Assembly (NCBI GenBank): GCA_964397565.1
Contig: CAYNJC010000013.1
Span: 50,100-114,099 of the forward strand
DNA: 64,000 bases
Reading direction: 5' to 3'
Source of the DNA: JAPLST01 sp964397565
GTDB taxonomy: Bacteria; Auribacterota; UBA3054; JAPLST01
In this document: positions 1 to 8,263 of the stretch, piece by piece
How positions within the stretch are numbered: position 1 is the stretch's first letter
Layout of the letters: every line of letters starts with the position of its first letter
Made by a program: the position numbers and the translations under genes
Notes under the pieces: generated by a model
Database searches by the model: none
What the model was told of the DNA's origin: nothing
What the model saw: the letters and a program-made list of their open reading frames with translations, nothing else

Positions 1-2
1 TC

Positions 3-98
3 AAGCCGGCCGTAGACTTCATGCACCAGCTCATGGCGCAGGAAGTGGAAGAGTTCTACAAAGCGAAGAATATCACCATCACCGAGGCCCGCACATGA
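3..98 (+). CDS. C-terminal end of an unidentified protein (5' end outside window)
   Basis: An open frame enters the window from the left and ends at TGA 96-98; the last 31 residues are charged and helical-looking and end in ITEART. The stop overlaps the ATG of the next gene (ATGA at 95-98), which shows that it belongs to the same transcription unit. The visible part is too short to assign a family or function. Confidence 0.55.
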   Translation, partial: KPAVDFMHQLMAQEVEEFYKAKNITITEART

Positions 99-514
99 AA
101 CGCCAGCCCCCTACCTTTGACGAAATGATGCAGAAAGCCGTGGCCGTGCCGTTGCTCATGCCTGGCACGCCCGTGTGGATTGCGCTGGAATACCAGCGCA
201 TGAAGCGCGGCGCGGCACGCCCGGCGCTTGTGCCCGTGCCAGAACGCGGCATCATCCATAACGTGCGCATGATTCACTACCTGGTCGACCTGGAAAACGG
301 CAATGCGCTTGACCGCCACGATCTAACGGGCTGCTACTCCCGCGACTGCCACAACGTCTATGCCACGGAGGAGGAGTGCATTCAGTGCGCCGGCTCAATA
401 GATCGGCTCAGGGCGTATCAGTGCGGCAGCGATCCCAACGTGCGCTTTGACGACTTCGCCGCGTTCGCCACCCAGTTCCCGCCCTCAATGAAGCCGAAAC
501 CCTGGAGGACATGA
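95..514 (+). CDS. hypothetical protein, 139 aa
   Basis: The frame starts at ATG 95, overlapping the previous stop by 4 nt, and runs to a stop that overlaps the next gene (ATGATGA around 511-517). I do not recognise the family. The middle contains a cysteine-rich stretch (TGCYSRDCHNVY, then EECIQCAG) that could bind a metal, and the N-terminal half is basic. There is no signal peptide or membrane segment. Its position in a run of overlapping small genes ending with an HTH gene would fit a phage or integrative-element module, but no integrase or structural gene is visible, so this is only a suggestion. Confidence 0.6.
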   Translation: MKRQPPTFDEMMQKAVAVPLLMPGTPVWIALEYQRMKRGAARPALVPVPERGIIHNVRMIHYLVDLENGNALDRHDLTGCYSRDCHNVYATEEECIQCAGSIDRLRAYQCGSDPNVRFDDFAAFATQFPPSMKPKPWRT

Positions 515-810
515 TGAACGATCCGCAACCGACCGGCCCCGAAATCCCCCCGACACGCCGAGATAGACCGCCACAACGCTACCTCACAACTGCAAAGGCG
601 TGCAAGCAATACGGCATCACGCCCAGCTACTTGCGCCGGCTTGCCAGCAAGGGCTTGCTGACGCGCTGCAAGTTTGGCGTGCCCGGCCGCGACGCAATGC
701 ACCGCGACCGCCGCTTGTCCTTGTGGCTTGTGTGGGAGCTTGAAAGCCTGCTGACCGTGGAAGCGGGCACGGGCCAGACGCAACGACACCGGCGTGCCTG
801 GCGGGGATAG
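511..810 (+). CDS. small helix-turn-helix (MerR/excisionase-like) protein, 99 aa
   Basis: Residues about 24-60 (YLTTAKACKQYGITPSYLRR, then a wing-like KGLLTRCKFGVPGRDAMHRDRR) have the shape of a winged-helix DNA-binding domain of the MerR/excisionase type: an 'AKACKQYGI' turn, a recognition helix, then a beta-wing. The protein is small and basic, as phage excisionases and element-encoded regulators are. It overlaps the preceding gene and is followed 31 nt later by a hairpin terminator, so it is the last gene of this operon. The exact family is uncertain; the DNA-binding role is inferred from the pattern only. Confidence 0.55.
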   Translation: MMNDPQPTGPEIPPTRRDRPPQRYLTTAKACKQYGITPSYLRRLASKGLLTRCKFGVPGRDAMHRDRRLSLWLVWELESLLTVEAGTGQTQRHRRAWRG

Positions 811-841
811 CCATGTTCACCCGCCCTGGCGCGCCAATCCA

Positions 842-876
842 AGCCCGGTGGCATCATCCCCGCCGGGCTTTTTCTT
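842..876 (+). terminator. Rho-independent terminator
   Basis: AGCCCGGTGG (842-851) pairs with CCGCCGGGCT (860-869) over ten base pairs including one G.U, with an 8-nt loop, followed at once by a T-rich tract (TTTTTCTTT). It closes the operon ending with the HTH gene. Confidence 0.85.
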
Positions 877-880
877 TCGC

Positions 881-909
881 TTGACGCCCCCACGTCAGTG
901 TGGTATAAT
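881..909 (+). promoter_or_regulatory. near-consensus sigma70-type promoter
   Basis: TTGACG (881-886), a 17-nt spacer and a perfect TATAAT (904-909). It is the closest consensus match on the plus strand of the left part of the window. The expected start of transcription is about 915-917, the ATG of a tiny ORF at 916, so that message would be leaderless. The promoter may equally serve accA at 1114. Confidence 0.75.
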
Positions 910-915
910 GCCGGC

Positions 916-1059
916 ATGAACACACGCCACGATCGTGCCAGCAAGTGGTATGTCGCCACATGCCAGGAAGTCCCCGAAGTCAACGGCAATGGCGACAGCG
1001 AGCTGCGCCAATCGCGCCATGCGGGCACTTGTGCCGCCTCAAGAGTGAGAGCAAAGTGA
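916..1059 (+). CDS. 47-aa small ORF, possibly a leaderless or truncated gene
   Basis: ATG at 916 opens a 47-residue frame (MNTRHDRASKWYVATCQEV...) ending at TGA 1057-1059. There is no ribosome binding site, because the ATG is only 6 nt after the -10 box at 904-909; if it is translated, it would be from a leaderless message. I do not recognise the peptide. It could be the stump of an integrase-like gene left by deletion, or a non-coding leader of accA. Confidence rests mainly on the promoter. Confidence 0.35.
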   Translation: MNTRHDRASKWYVATCQEVPEVNGNGDSELRQSRHAGTCAASRVRAK

Positions 1060-1113
1060 GAGCAAGCCAGCCGCAAGACCAGTAAATATGTATGCTATGA
1101 TCATTCAAGACTG

Positions 1114-2067
1114 ATGATTACCTACGATTTCGAAAAACCAATCGCCGAACTGGAGCGAAAAATCTCCGAGCTGCGCAAGTACGCGGCCGAAGTGAACATT
1201 GACGCCTCGGCTGAATTAAGCAGTTTGGAGCGCAAGCGTGATGTGCTCAGCCAGGAAGTGTACCACGCGCTGGCGCCGTTCCAGCGCGTGCAGGTGGCGC
1301 GCCATCCGCAACGGCCGTATATGTTGGACTACCTGCGCTTGATCTGCACGGATTTCATGGAACTGCATGGGGACCGCCGTTTTGCCGACGATCAGGCGTT
1401 GCTGGGCGGCTTTGCCACCCTGGATGGCCGGCGCGTGTTGGTGCTGGGCCACCAAAAAGGGCGCGACGTGAAAGAAAACATGCGCCGCAATTTCGGGATG
1501 GCGCATCCGGAGGGCTATCGCAAGGCGCTGCGTCTGATGACCTTGGCAGATCGGGCCGGCCTGCCGATTGTGAGCTTCATTGACACGCCGGGCGCGTATC
1601 CCGGCATTGGCGCGGAAGAGCGCGGCCAGGCCGAGGCGATCGCGGTCAATCTACGCGACACGATGGGGCTGGGTGTGCCGGTGCTGTGCGTGGTCATCGG
1701 CGAAGGTGGCAGCGGCGGCGCCTTGGGCATCGGCATCGGCAATCGGGTGCTGATCATGGAACATGCGTACTATTCGGTGATTTCACCGGAAGGCTGCGCC
1801 TCGATCTTGTTCCACGACGCCAAGCGGGCGGCGGAGGCGGCCACCGCCTTGAAGCTTACCGCGCGGGACTTGCTGCAGTTTGGCATTGTCGAAGAGATCA
1901 TCGCCGAACCCATCGGCGGTGCGCATCGCAATCCCGAGCAAGCCGCGCAGCTGGTGAAGGCCGCGCTGGTGCGGCATCTCGACGAGTTATGCGCCATGCC
2001 ACCGGACGCGCTGCGCCAGCAGCGCTACGAAAAGTTCCGGCGGGTGGGCGTTTTCAGTGAAGCATAG
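1114..2067 (+). CDS. accA: acetyl-CoA carboxylase, carboxyltransferase subunit alpha
   Basis: This is the alpha half of the carboxyltransferase that moves CO2 from carboxybiotin to acetyl-CoA, giving malonyl-CoA for fatty acid synthesis in the cytoplasm. At 317 aa it has the usual full length. Family landmarks are GHQKGRD (112-118), DTPGAYPGIGAEERGQAEAIA around 157-177 and GEGGSGGAL (196-204), the glycine-rich oxyanion-hole region of the crotonase fold; the N-terminal coiled segment (ELERKISEL) is also typical. The partner subunit AccD and the AccBC proteins are not in the window. The next gene, uvrA, begins 2 nt after the stop, so the two are co-transcribed. No strong ribosome binding site precedes ATG 1114. 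Confidence 0.95.
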   Translation: MITYDFEKPIAELERKISELRKYAAEVNIDASAELSSLERKRDVLSQEVYHALAPFQRVQVARHPQRPYMLDYLRLICTDFMELHGDRRFADDQALLGGFATLDGRRVLVLGHQKGRDVKENMRRNFGMAHPEGYRKALRLMTLADRAGLPIVSFIDTPGAYPGIGAEERGQAEAIAVNLRDTMGLGVPVLCVVIGEGGSGGALGIGIGNRVLIMEHAYYSVISPEGCASILFHDAKRAAEAATALKLTARDLLQFGIVEEIIAEPIGGAHRNPEQAAQLVKAALVRHLDELCAMPPDALRQQRYEKFRRVGVFSEA

Positions 2068-2069
2068 CC

Positions 2070-4634
2070 ATGATCTGCATTCGCGGCGCGCGCGAGCACA
2101 ATCTCAAGAGCATTGATGTCGACATCCCGCACCACAAACTGGTGGTGATGACGGGCTTGTCTGGCTCGGGCAAATCGAGTCTGGCGTTTGACACCTTGTT
2201 CGCCGAAGGCCAGCGCCGGTTTGTCGAGAGCCTGTCGGCTTATGCGCGGCAGTTTCTGGGCTTGATGCAGAAGCCGCGTGTGGATCAGATCACGGGCTTG
2301 TCACCGGCCATCGCGATTCAGCAGCGCAACACGGCGACTGGTCTACGCTCGACAGTCGGCACCGCGACCGAAATCTACGACTATGTTCGCCTGCTGTATG
2401 CGCATGTCGGCGTGCCACATTGCCCCGCCTGCGGCGCGGCCATTCAGCCGCAAACGACGGATGAAATCATTCATGCGATTGAGACGATGCCGGCGGGAAC
2501 ACGGATCGAGCTGCTGGCGCCGATCGTGCGCGGGCAGAAAGGCGAACACCAGGATGTCTTCGAGCGCGCCCGGCGCAGCGGGTTTGTGCGCGTGCGCGTC
2601 GATGGCCGCACCTTCACGCTCGCCGACGCGCCCACCTTGGCGCGCACGTTTCGGCACACCGTCGAAATTGTGATTGACCGGGTCGTGGTCAAAGACGGCG
2701 TGCGTGAACGCCTGGCGGAGTCGGTCGAGACGGCTCTGCGCCTGGCGGACGGCCGCGTGATTGTGGCCCGGCCGGGTGATCAGCACCCGCCGCCGACCAA
2801 CCGCTGGACGCCGCTGCAACCGGGCGACCTGCTGTTTTCCAAGGCCTATGCCTGCCCGCACTGCGATACCAGTTCCGATTTCGAACCGTTGACGCCGCGC
2901 TTGTTTTCGTTCAACAGCCCCTACGGCGCGTGCCCTGCCTGTCACGGCCTGGGCGCCAGTTTTGCCGATCTGGCGACGCCCTGCACGGCCTGCCACGGCG
3001 CGCGCCTGAATCCCTACAGCCGGGCCGTGCGCGTCAACGGCACGACCGTGGTCGAGTTGACCGCGCGCTCGGTGGATGCCTGTTTTGATTTTATCGAGGC
3101 GCTGGATTTGCGCGCCGCCGAACGCGCGATTGTCGGCGATGTCTTGAAGGAAATCCGTAGTCGCTTGACCTTTCTGCGCAACGTCGGCCTCGGCTACCTG
3201 ACCTTGGCGCGCAAGGCTGACTCGCTCTCGGGCGGCGAAGCCCAACGCATCCGGCTGGCGTCGCAGATCGGCACCGGCTTGACGGGTGTGCTCTATGTGC
3301 TGGACGAGCCGACCATCGGCCTGCATCCACGCGACAATGAGAAATTGCTGACAACCCTCGAAGCCCTGCGCGACTTGGGCAACACGGTCGTGCTGGTCGA
3401 GCATGATGCCGAAACCATGCTGCGCGCGGATTATCTCATTGACCTCGGGCCGGGTGCCGGCGCGCAGGGCGGCCAGGTGGTGTTTCAAGGCCCGGTGCAA
3501 GACTTGCTGCGGCACCCGACCTCGCTGACGGCGGCGTATCTGAGCGGCGCGTGCCGGATTGCCGTGCCGCCCCAACGCCGCGCGCCGCCGCGCGGCAAGC
3601 AGCTGGTCTTCAGCGGCGTGACGCATAATAATTTGAAGAACATCACGGTTGCGTTTCCGCTGGGCGTGTTCACCTGCGTGACGGGCGTGTCCGGCTCGGG
3701 CAAGTCGTCGCTGGTGATTGACACCGTCTTGCCGGCGCTGCGCCGGGCATTGTACCAGAGCACGGACCCGTGCGGTGCGCACCACGACGTGCGCGGCATC
3801 GCCCAGATCGACAAGGTGATTGTGGTGGATCAATCGCCGATTGGTCGCACGCCGCGCTCGAATCCGGCTACGTACACGGGCATGTTCACGATCATCCGGG
3901 ATTTGTTCACCGGCCTGCCGGACGCGCGCATGCGCGGGTATCTGCCCGGGCGTTTCTCGTTTAACGTCGAGGGTGGGCGCTGCGAAGCGTGCCAGGGCAC
4001 GGGCATCAAGCAGATCGAGATGCATTTTCTGCCGGATGTCTATGTCACCTGCGAGGCCTGCCAGGGCCGGCGCTACAATCGCGAAACGCTGGATGTGCGC
4101 TATCGCGGCAAGAATATTGCCGAGGTACTCGACATGCCGGTCGCAGAAGCGTATAATTTCTTTGCACGCGTACCGCGCTTGCGCAAGGTGCTGCAAACCT
4201 TGCGGGATGTTGGCCTCGACTATATCACCTTGGGGCAACATGCGACGACCGTCTCGGGCGGCGAAGCCCAGCGGGTCAAATTGTCCGGTGAACTGGCCAA
4301 GCGCGATACCGGCCGGACGCTGTATGTTTTGGACGAACCGACCACCGGCCTGCACTTTGCCGATGTTGACAAGTTGTTGGCAGTGTTGCAGCGCTTGGTG
4401 GCGGCGGGTAACACAGTGATTGTGATCGAACACAATCTGGATGTAATTATGAGCGCGGATCATATTATTGATTTGGGACCGGGCGGCGGTGAGGCCGGCG
4501 GCCGGGTGATTGCCACGGGCACGCCCGAACAGGTGGCCGGTGTGGCCGCCAGCGCCACCGGCCAATGTATTGCGCCACGCCTGGCGCGCACACACACTGC
4601 CGCATCACGCGCGGGACAGGGAGCACGGGAATGA
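2070..4634 (+). CDS. uvrA: UvrABC excinuclease subunit A, form lacking the insertion domain
   Basis: UvrA is the ABC-type ATPase that scans DNA for lesions and loads UvrB in nucleotide excision repair. Both ATPase modules are complete: Walker A GLSGSGKSS (29-37) and GVSGSGKSS (539-547), signatures LSGGE (386-390) and VSGGE (728-732), Walker B LDEPT (411-415 and 754-758). Zinc-binding pairs are CPHC/CPAC (262-265, 288-291) and CEAC/CEAC (638-641, 661-664). The UvrB-binding region (about 118-235) is present. The protein has 854 residues against about 940 usually. The loss is internal: FNSPYGACPACHGLGASF is followed almost directly by CTACHGARL (305-313), where other UvrAs carry about 100 residues (the insertion domain that helps grip DNA). 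The frame is intact, so this is a designed short form or an old deletion. It overlaps mreB by 4 nt. Confidence 0.95.
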   Translation: MICIRGAREHNLKSIDVDIPHHKLVVMTGLSGSGKSSLAFDTLFAEGQRRFVESLSAYARQFLGLMQKPRVDQITGLSPAIAIQQRNTATGLRSTVGTATEIYDYVRLLYAHVGVPHCPACGAAIQPQTTDEIIHAIETMPAGTRIELLAPIVRGQKGEHQDVFERARRSGFVRVRVDGRTFTLADAPTLARTFRHTVEIVIDRVVVKDGVRERLAESVETALRLADGRVIVARPGDQHPPPTNRWTPLQPGDLLFSKAYACPHCDTSSDFEPLTPRLFSFNSPYGACPACHGLGASFADLATPCTACHGARLNPYSRAVRVNGTTVVELTARSVDACFDFIEALDLRAAERAIVGDVLKEIRSRLTFLRNVGLGYLTLARKADSLSGGEAQRIRLASQIGTGLTGVLYVLDEPTIGLHPRDNEKLLTTLEALRDLGNTVVLVEHDAETMLRADYLIDLGPGAGAQGGQVVFQGPVQDLLRHPTSLTAAYLSGACRIAVPPQRRAPPRGKQLVFSGVTHNNLKNITVAFPLGVFTCVTGVSGSGKSSLVIDTVLPALRRALYQSTDPCGAHHDVRGIAQIDKVIVVDQSPIGRTPRSNPATYTGMFTIIRDLFTGLPDARMRGYLPGRFSFNVEGGRCEACQGTGIKQIEMHFLPDVYVTCEACQGRRYNRETLDVRYRGKNIAEVLDMPVAEAYNFFARVPRLRKVLQTLRDVGLDYITLGQHATTVSGGEAQRVKLSGELAKRDTGRTLYVLDEPTTGLHFADVDKLLAVLQRLVAAGNTVIVIEHNLDVIMSADHIIDLGPGGGEAGGRVIATGTPEQVAGVAASATGQCIAPRLARTHTAASRAGQGARE

Positions 4635-5707
4635 GGAACGAAGGATTATTTGCCAAACTGAACCGGCTGATCGTCGAGCCGGTGATGAATGTGGTCGGTA
4701 TGTTTTCGCGGGATGTCGGCATTGATCTCGGCACGGCCAATACCGTCCTGTACGTGCGCGGCGAGGGCATTGTCCTCAACGAGCCCAGCATTGTGGCGAT
4801 CCGGCGCGAAGGCCATGTGGTCTTGGCGGTCGGCAACGACGCCAAGCGCATGCTGGGGCGCACCCCCGGCACGATTGACGCGATTCGCCCGATGAAAGAC
4901 GGCGTGATCGCCGACTTCGACATTACCGAGAGCATGCTGCGCTATTTCATCCGGCGCGTGCATGACCGGCGCACGTTGATCTCGCCGCGGATTGTGATTG
5001 CCGTGCCGGCCGGCATCACCGAAGTTGAACGGCGTGCGGTGAAAGACTCGGCCGAACGGGCCGGCGCGCGCAAAGTGTATTGCATTGACGAGCCCATGGC
5101 GGCGGCGATTGGCTGCGGTTTGCCGGTCCACGAGCCGGCCGGTAACATGATCATTGATATTGGCGGCGGCACGACCGAAGTGGCGGTCATGTCGCTCTCC
5201 GGCATTGTTTTCTCACGCTCGGTGCGGATCGGCGGCGACGAATTGGATGAAGCGATCGTCGCGTACATGAAACGGGTGTACAACCTGATGATCGGCGAGC
5301 GCACGGCCGAGGAGATCAAAATCGCGATTGGCTCGGCCTTTCCGCTGGCCGAGGAACTGACGCTGGATATTCGCGGGCGCGACTTGGGCGCCGGCCTGCC
5401 CAAGAGCGTGGTGGTCACCAGCCAGGAGATCCGCCAGGCCATGAGCGATCCGATCGAATCAATTGTCGGCGCCGTGCGCTACGCGTTGGAGCGTTGCCCG
5501 CCGGAACTGTCGGCCGACTTGATTGATCGCGGCATCGTCATGAGCGGCGGCGGCGCGTTGCTGCGCGGCATGGACAAATTGGTCGAGGAAGAGACCGGCT
5601 TATCGGTGCATGTTGCCGATGATCCGCTCTCGGCGGTCGCGCTGGGCACCGGCAAGATCATTGAGGACGAAGACCTGCTGCACAAGATTGCGATCCAGGA
5701 TGTCTGA
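4631..5707 (+). CDS. mreB: rod shape-determining protein MreB (bacterial actin)
   Basis: MreB polymerises under the inner membrane and guides elongation-phase peptidoglycan synthesis. The translation has the actin-fold landmarks: phosphate-1 loop DVGIDLGTANT, VPAGITEVERRAVKDSAERAGA, the IDEPMAAAIGCGLPV and IDIGGGTTEVAV (phosphate-2) segments, GGDELDEAIVAY and GIVMSGGGALLRGMDK (adenosine motif). The start at 4631 overlaps the uvrA stop (ATGA) and is preceded by GGGAG; an upstream in-frame ATG at 4565 lies inside uvrA and is less likely. This gives 358 aa; the first 25 residues include an amphipathic stretch that could be the membrane anchor. mreC and mreD do not follow, which is unusual for this gene. 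Confidence 0.95.
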   Translation: MRNEGLFAKLNRLIVEPVMNVVGMFSRDVGIDLGTANTVLYVRGEGIVLNEPSIVAIRREGHVVLAVGNDAKRMLGRTPGTIDAIRPMKDGVIADFDITESMLRYFIRRVHDRRTLISPRIVIAVPAGITEVERRAVKDSAERAGARKVYCIDEPMAAAIGCGLPVHEPAGNMIIDIGGGTTEVAVMSLSGIVFSRSVRIGGDELDEAIVAYMKRVYNLMIGERTAEEIKIAIGSAFPLAEELTLDIRGRDLGAGLPKSVVVTSQEIRQAMSDPIESIVGAVRYALERCPPELSADLIDRGIVMSGGGALLRGMDKLVEEETGLSVHVADDPLSAVALGTGKIIEDEDLLHKIAIQDV

Positions 5708-5769
5708 GGCGCACGCGATCTGCGCGGATTGGGCTTTTCGCGGCCAGGACTGCCTTGTGATCGCAGTTG

Positions 5770-5778
5770 TGCTATACT
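5770..5778 (+). promoter_or_regulatory. extended -10 promoter element
   Basis: TGCTATACT (5770-5778) is an extended -10 box in the only gap between mreB and the next gene; there is no good -35 at the right distance. The expected start near 5785 lies 13 nt upstream of the GGAG-preceded ATG at 5798. Confidence 0.55.
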
Positions 5779-5797
5779 AGTTGTTATGGAGTTCATA

Positions 5798-8263
5798 ATG
5801 AATCAGTACCGGAATCACTTAGTGCATGTGCCGTCGGCACAGCGCCAGCATTGCTATGCTTTTGTTGGCTCTGGCATCGTCCGCGTGGCTGATCGTCTTC
5901 ATCGCCGCACCACCTCACTACCGCTTATGCGCGCACTCCTCTTCGCCATCGTAGTGCTGCTAATCGCACCCGTGTGGGCTGCGGAGCATTTTGTCGCGCT
6001 CAGCGGCGCGGATGGCAACAATGGCCAGACGGTCTCGACCGCGTGGCGCACCATCAATCATGCATTGGCAACCGTGCCGGCCGGCACGGCGAGCAATCCC
6101 AGTGTCATTCGCGTTGCCGCCGGCACCTATGCGGGCGAGACGGACGGCACCTATTGGAAACTGAATTTCCGCAGCAAGGCCTATGTGCATGTCATCGGCG
6201 CAAGCGCAGCACAGACCATCGTGACCCGCGGCACAAAGCAGTGGGAGATGAACGGCGGTACCGGCATTGTGGACCTGAATGGCTGCACGGGCGCGCGCTT
6301 CGAGGGCATGCGGATTGTGATGGATACCTATCCCAGCATCTGGGATGCGAACGTCATTCGTATAAATTCGCCCAATGATGTGACGCTGCGCGATGTGTGG
6401 ATCGACGGCCCGTACACTGCGCCGGCTGATCGCTCTGGCCGGCGGGTTGCGCTGTATGGCACCGCCGGCGCGGGCGGGCTGGTCATTGCGCAGTGTTGTT
6501 TCAGCGGCGGCGGCTTGGCGTTTTGGCTGGGCGTGCTCGGCAGCAGTTGCACGATTGATATTGACCATGTGACCATCACGGATTATGCGACCACGCGCAC
6601 GGATGACAACGGCGCTTTCTTTGATCAACGCACCGCCGGTGATGCGACGTCGGTGCGCGTGCGCAACAGCATCTTCAATGCGCTCACCCGCGGCATCTTT
6701 GCCAGCACGCCGACCAACCGCTTTGGGTATCTCTATCAGGTCGAATCGAACAGCTACAATGCGCTGCCACTGGGCTTTGTCAATCAGCAGGTCTGGTATA
6801 CCAATGCGAATGAGGAATTGGCGCCGGACTATTTTACCATGGCGGACGGGCGCGCGTACGTCACGCGCAACACCGAGAACGGCTGGTATTACCATCCCGG
6901 CAGCACAGGTCTGACGCCGGTCATCACGTTCCCGCGCGAGGATGTGGTGGGCTGGACCAACAGCCTGATTGCCTTCACCGTGCAAGCCACCGATCCGGAT
7001 ACGCCCCTGACGGCGCTCGTGTTCAGCGCGGCGAATGTACCGGCGGGCGCGGTCTTCAACCCGACCAATCAGCAATTTTCCTGGCAGACAAGCGTGGGGG
7101 ATACCGGTGTGTATCCGAATGTCACCTTCGCCGTGAACGACGGCGAGAGCGCCGACAGCGTCAGCATCAGCATCTATGTTTTGGGCGGGCCGATCACGCG
7201 CTATTATGCACGCACGAACGGGCTGAACAGCGCGGCGCGCACGGGCCTTTCGGTGGCCCAGGCATGGAAGACGATCACCTATGCCCTGACGCGCGTGGCC
7301 GGCGGCAACAAGTATGCGCACAACGTGCTGGATGTCGGCGCGGGCGACTTTGCCGATGAGCGCAGCGGCCTGCAGGGCCGCGCGAACAACTGGCAGCTCA
7401 ATCTCGCAGGTGTTCAAAACCTGGATATCATCGGCGCCGGCCCGGCCTTGACCCGCATTGTGCAAGGAACCAATTCAATCTGGGAAGTGGACAGCATTGT
7501 GCGGTTGTATAATGCGGCGCACGTGCGCGTGAGCGGCCTGCAGATTCCCGTCACGGTCAGTTCGGACCTGTTTGACGTCGCCTGCATCCGCATCGATGCC
7601 TGCGCCGACATTGTCTTGGACAATCTCTGGTTGTGCGGCCCGCGCGAGCCTGCGGTGCGCAACGGCCACGGTGTGTATGTTTCCGGCGTGACCGGCGCGG
7701 GCGGCGTCACCCTTGAACGGGTGCTGATCGAGGGCTTCGGCCAGGGATTCTACACAACGGCGCAAGGTGGCTGGGCCCACTCCAACGTGTTGCGCTATTG
7801 CACCATCGCCGAACAGGACGGCTCGTTTGACATCGATGACGGGCTCGGCGTCTGGCACCGCGCCGGTACGGGCATCGGCGGCAACCACCTGCGGGCCGAA
7901 CGCTGTATCTTTGCCAATGAGCCTGCCTGTCGCACCAATTCCGGCGCGGGCATGCGCGTTGATAATTCGATGAACATCAATGATGACCTGCAGGTGATTC
8001 TCTACAGCTACGAAAACAATTATTACAATTGCGGGCCGGATGGCCTCGATTGGTACCAGCCGGACTTGTCGCAACTCGAGGACAATTCGGCCACCAATGA
8101 CGTCTCGTTCGATCCGCAATTCTACACCAACAGTTTTAACCTGCCCTACTGTGCGGATATTGACTATGGCTGGCAGCCGGTGCCGGAGGTCGGCGCGCTT
8201 GGCCTGCTGATCATCATCGCCGGCGTAGTCTGTCGCAGAGGTGAGGCAACAAGGAACACATGA
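5798..8263 (+). CDS. secreted duplicated beta-helix-like protein with PEP-CTERM-like tail
   Basis: ATG 5798 has GGAG six bases upstream; a second candidate, ATG 5927, starts directly at a classic signal peptide (MRALLFAIVVLLIAPVWA, cleavage after VWA) but has no ribosome binding site. With 5798 the leader has an unusually long basic, His-rich n-region of 43 residues. The mature protein contains two copies of one module (WRTINHALATV... and WKTITYALTRV...), each a run of short V/I-rich strands with asparagines typical of pectin-lyase-like right-handed beta-helices, separated by an Ig/cadherin-like domain (VQATDPDTPLTALVFSAANV). The C-terminus VPEVGALGLLIIIAGVVCRRG is a PEP-CTERM-type sorting tail (VPE, hydrophobic span, arginines), implying processing by an exosortase and delivery to the cell surface. 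No catalytic residues can be named. The stop overlaps the next gene. Confidence 0.8.
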   Translation: MNQYRNHLVHVPSAQRQHCYAFVGSGIVRVADRLHRRTTSLPLMRALLFAIVVLLIAPVWAAEHFVALSGADGNNGQTVSTAWRTINHALATVPAGTASNPSVIRVAAGTYAGETDGTYWKLNFRSKAYVHVIGASAAQTIVTRGTKQWEMNGGTGIVDLNGCTGARFEGMRIVMDTYPSIWDANVIRINSPNDVTLRDVWIDGPYTAPADRSGRRVALYGTAGAGGLVIAQCCFSGGGLAFWLGVLGSSCTIDIDHVTITDYATTRTDDNGAFFDQRTAGDATSVRVRNSIFNALTRGIFASTPTNRFGYLYQVESNSYNALPLGFVNQQVWYTNANEELAPDYFTMADGRAYVTRNTENGWYYHPGSTGLTPVITFPREDVVGWTNSLIAFTVQATDPDTPLTALVFSAANVPAGAVFNPTNQQFSWQTSVGDTGVYPNVTFAVNDGESADSVSISIYVLGGPITRYYARTNGLNSAARTGLSVAQAWKTITYALTRVAGGNKYAHNVLDVGAGDFADERSGLQGRANNWQLNLAGVQNLDIIGAGPALTRIVQGTNSIWEVDSIVRLYNAAHVRVSGLQIPVTVSSDLFDVACIRIDACADIVLDNLWLCGPREPAVRNGHGVYVSGVTGAGGVTLERVLIEGFGQGFYTTAQGGWAHSNVLRYCTIAEQDGSFDIDDGLGVWHRAGTGIGGNHLRAERCIFANEPACRTNSGAGMRVDNSMNINDDLQVILYSYENNYYNCGPDGLDWYQPDLSQLEDNSATNDVSFDPQFYTNSFNLPYCADIDYGWQPVPEVGALGLLIIIAGVVCRRGEATRNT

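Noticed and set aside
2343..4595. Long open frame (750 codons) on the minus strand
   Set aside because: It lies wholly antisense to uvrA, whose product is unmistakable; high G+C makes such mirror frames common, and the translation has no recognisable motif.
5960..7465. 501-codon open frame on the minus strand
   Set aside because: Antisense to the beta-helix PEP-CTERM gene, which has a signal peptide and a sorting tail in the plus frame.
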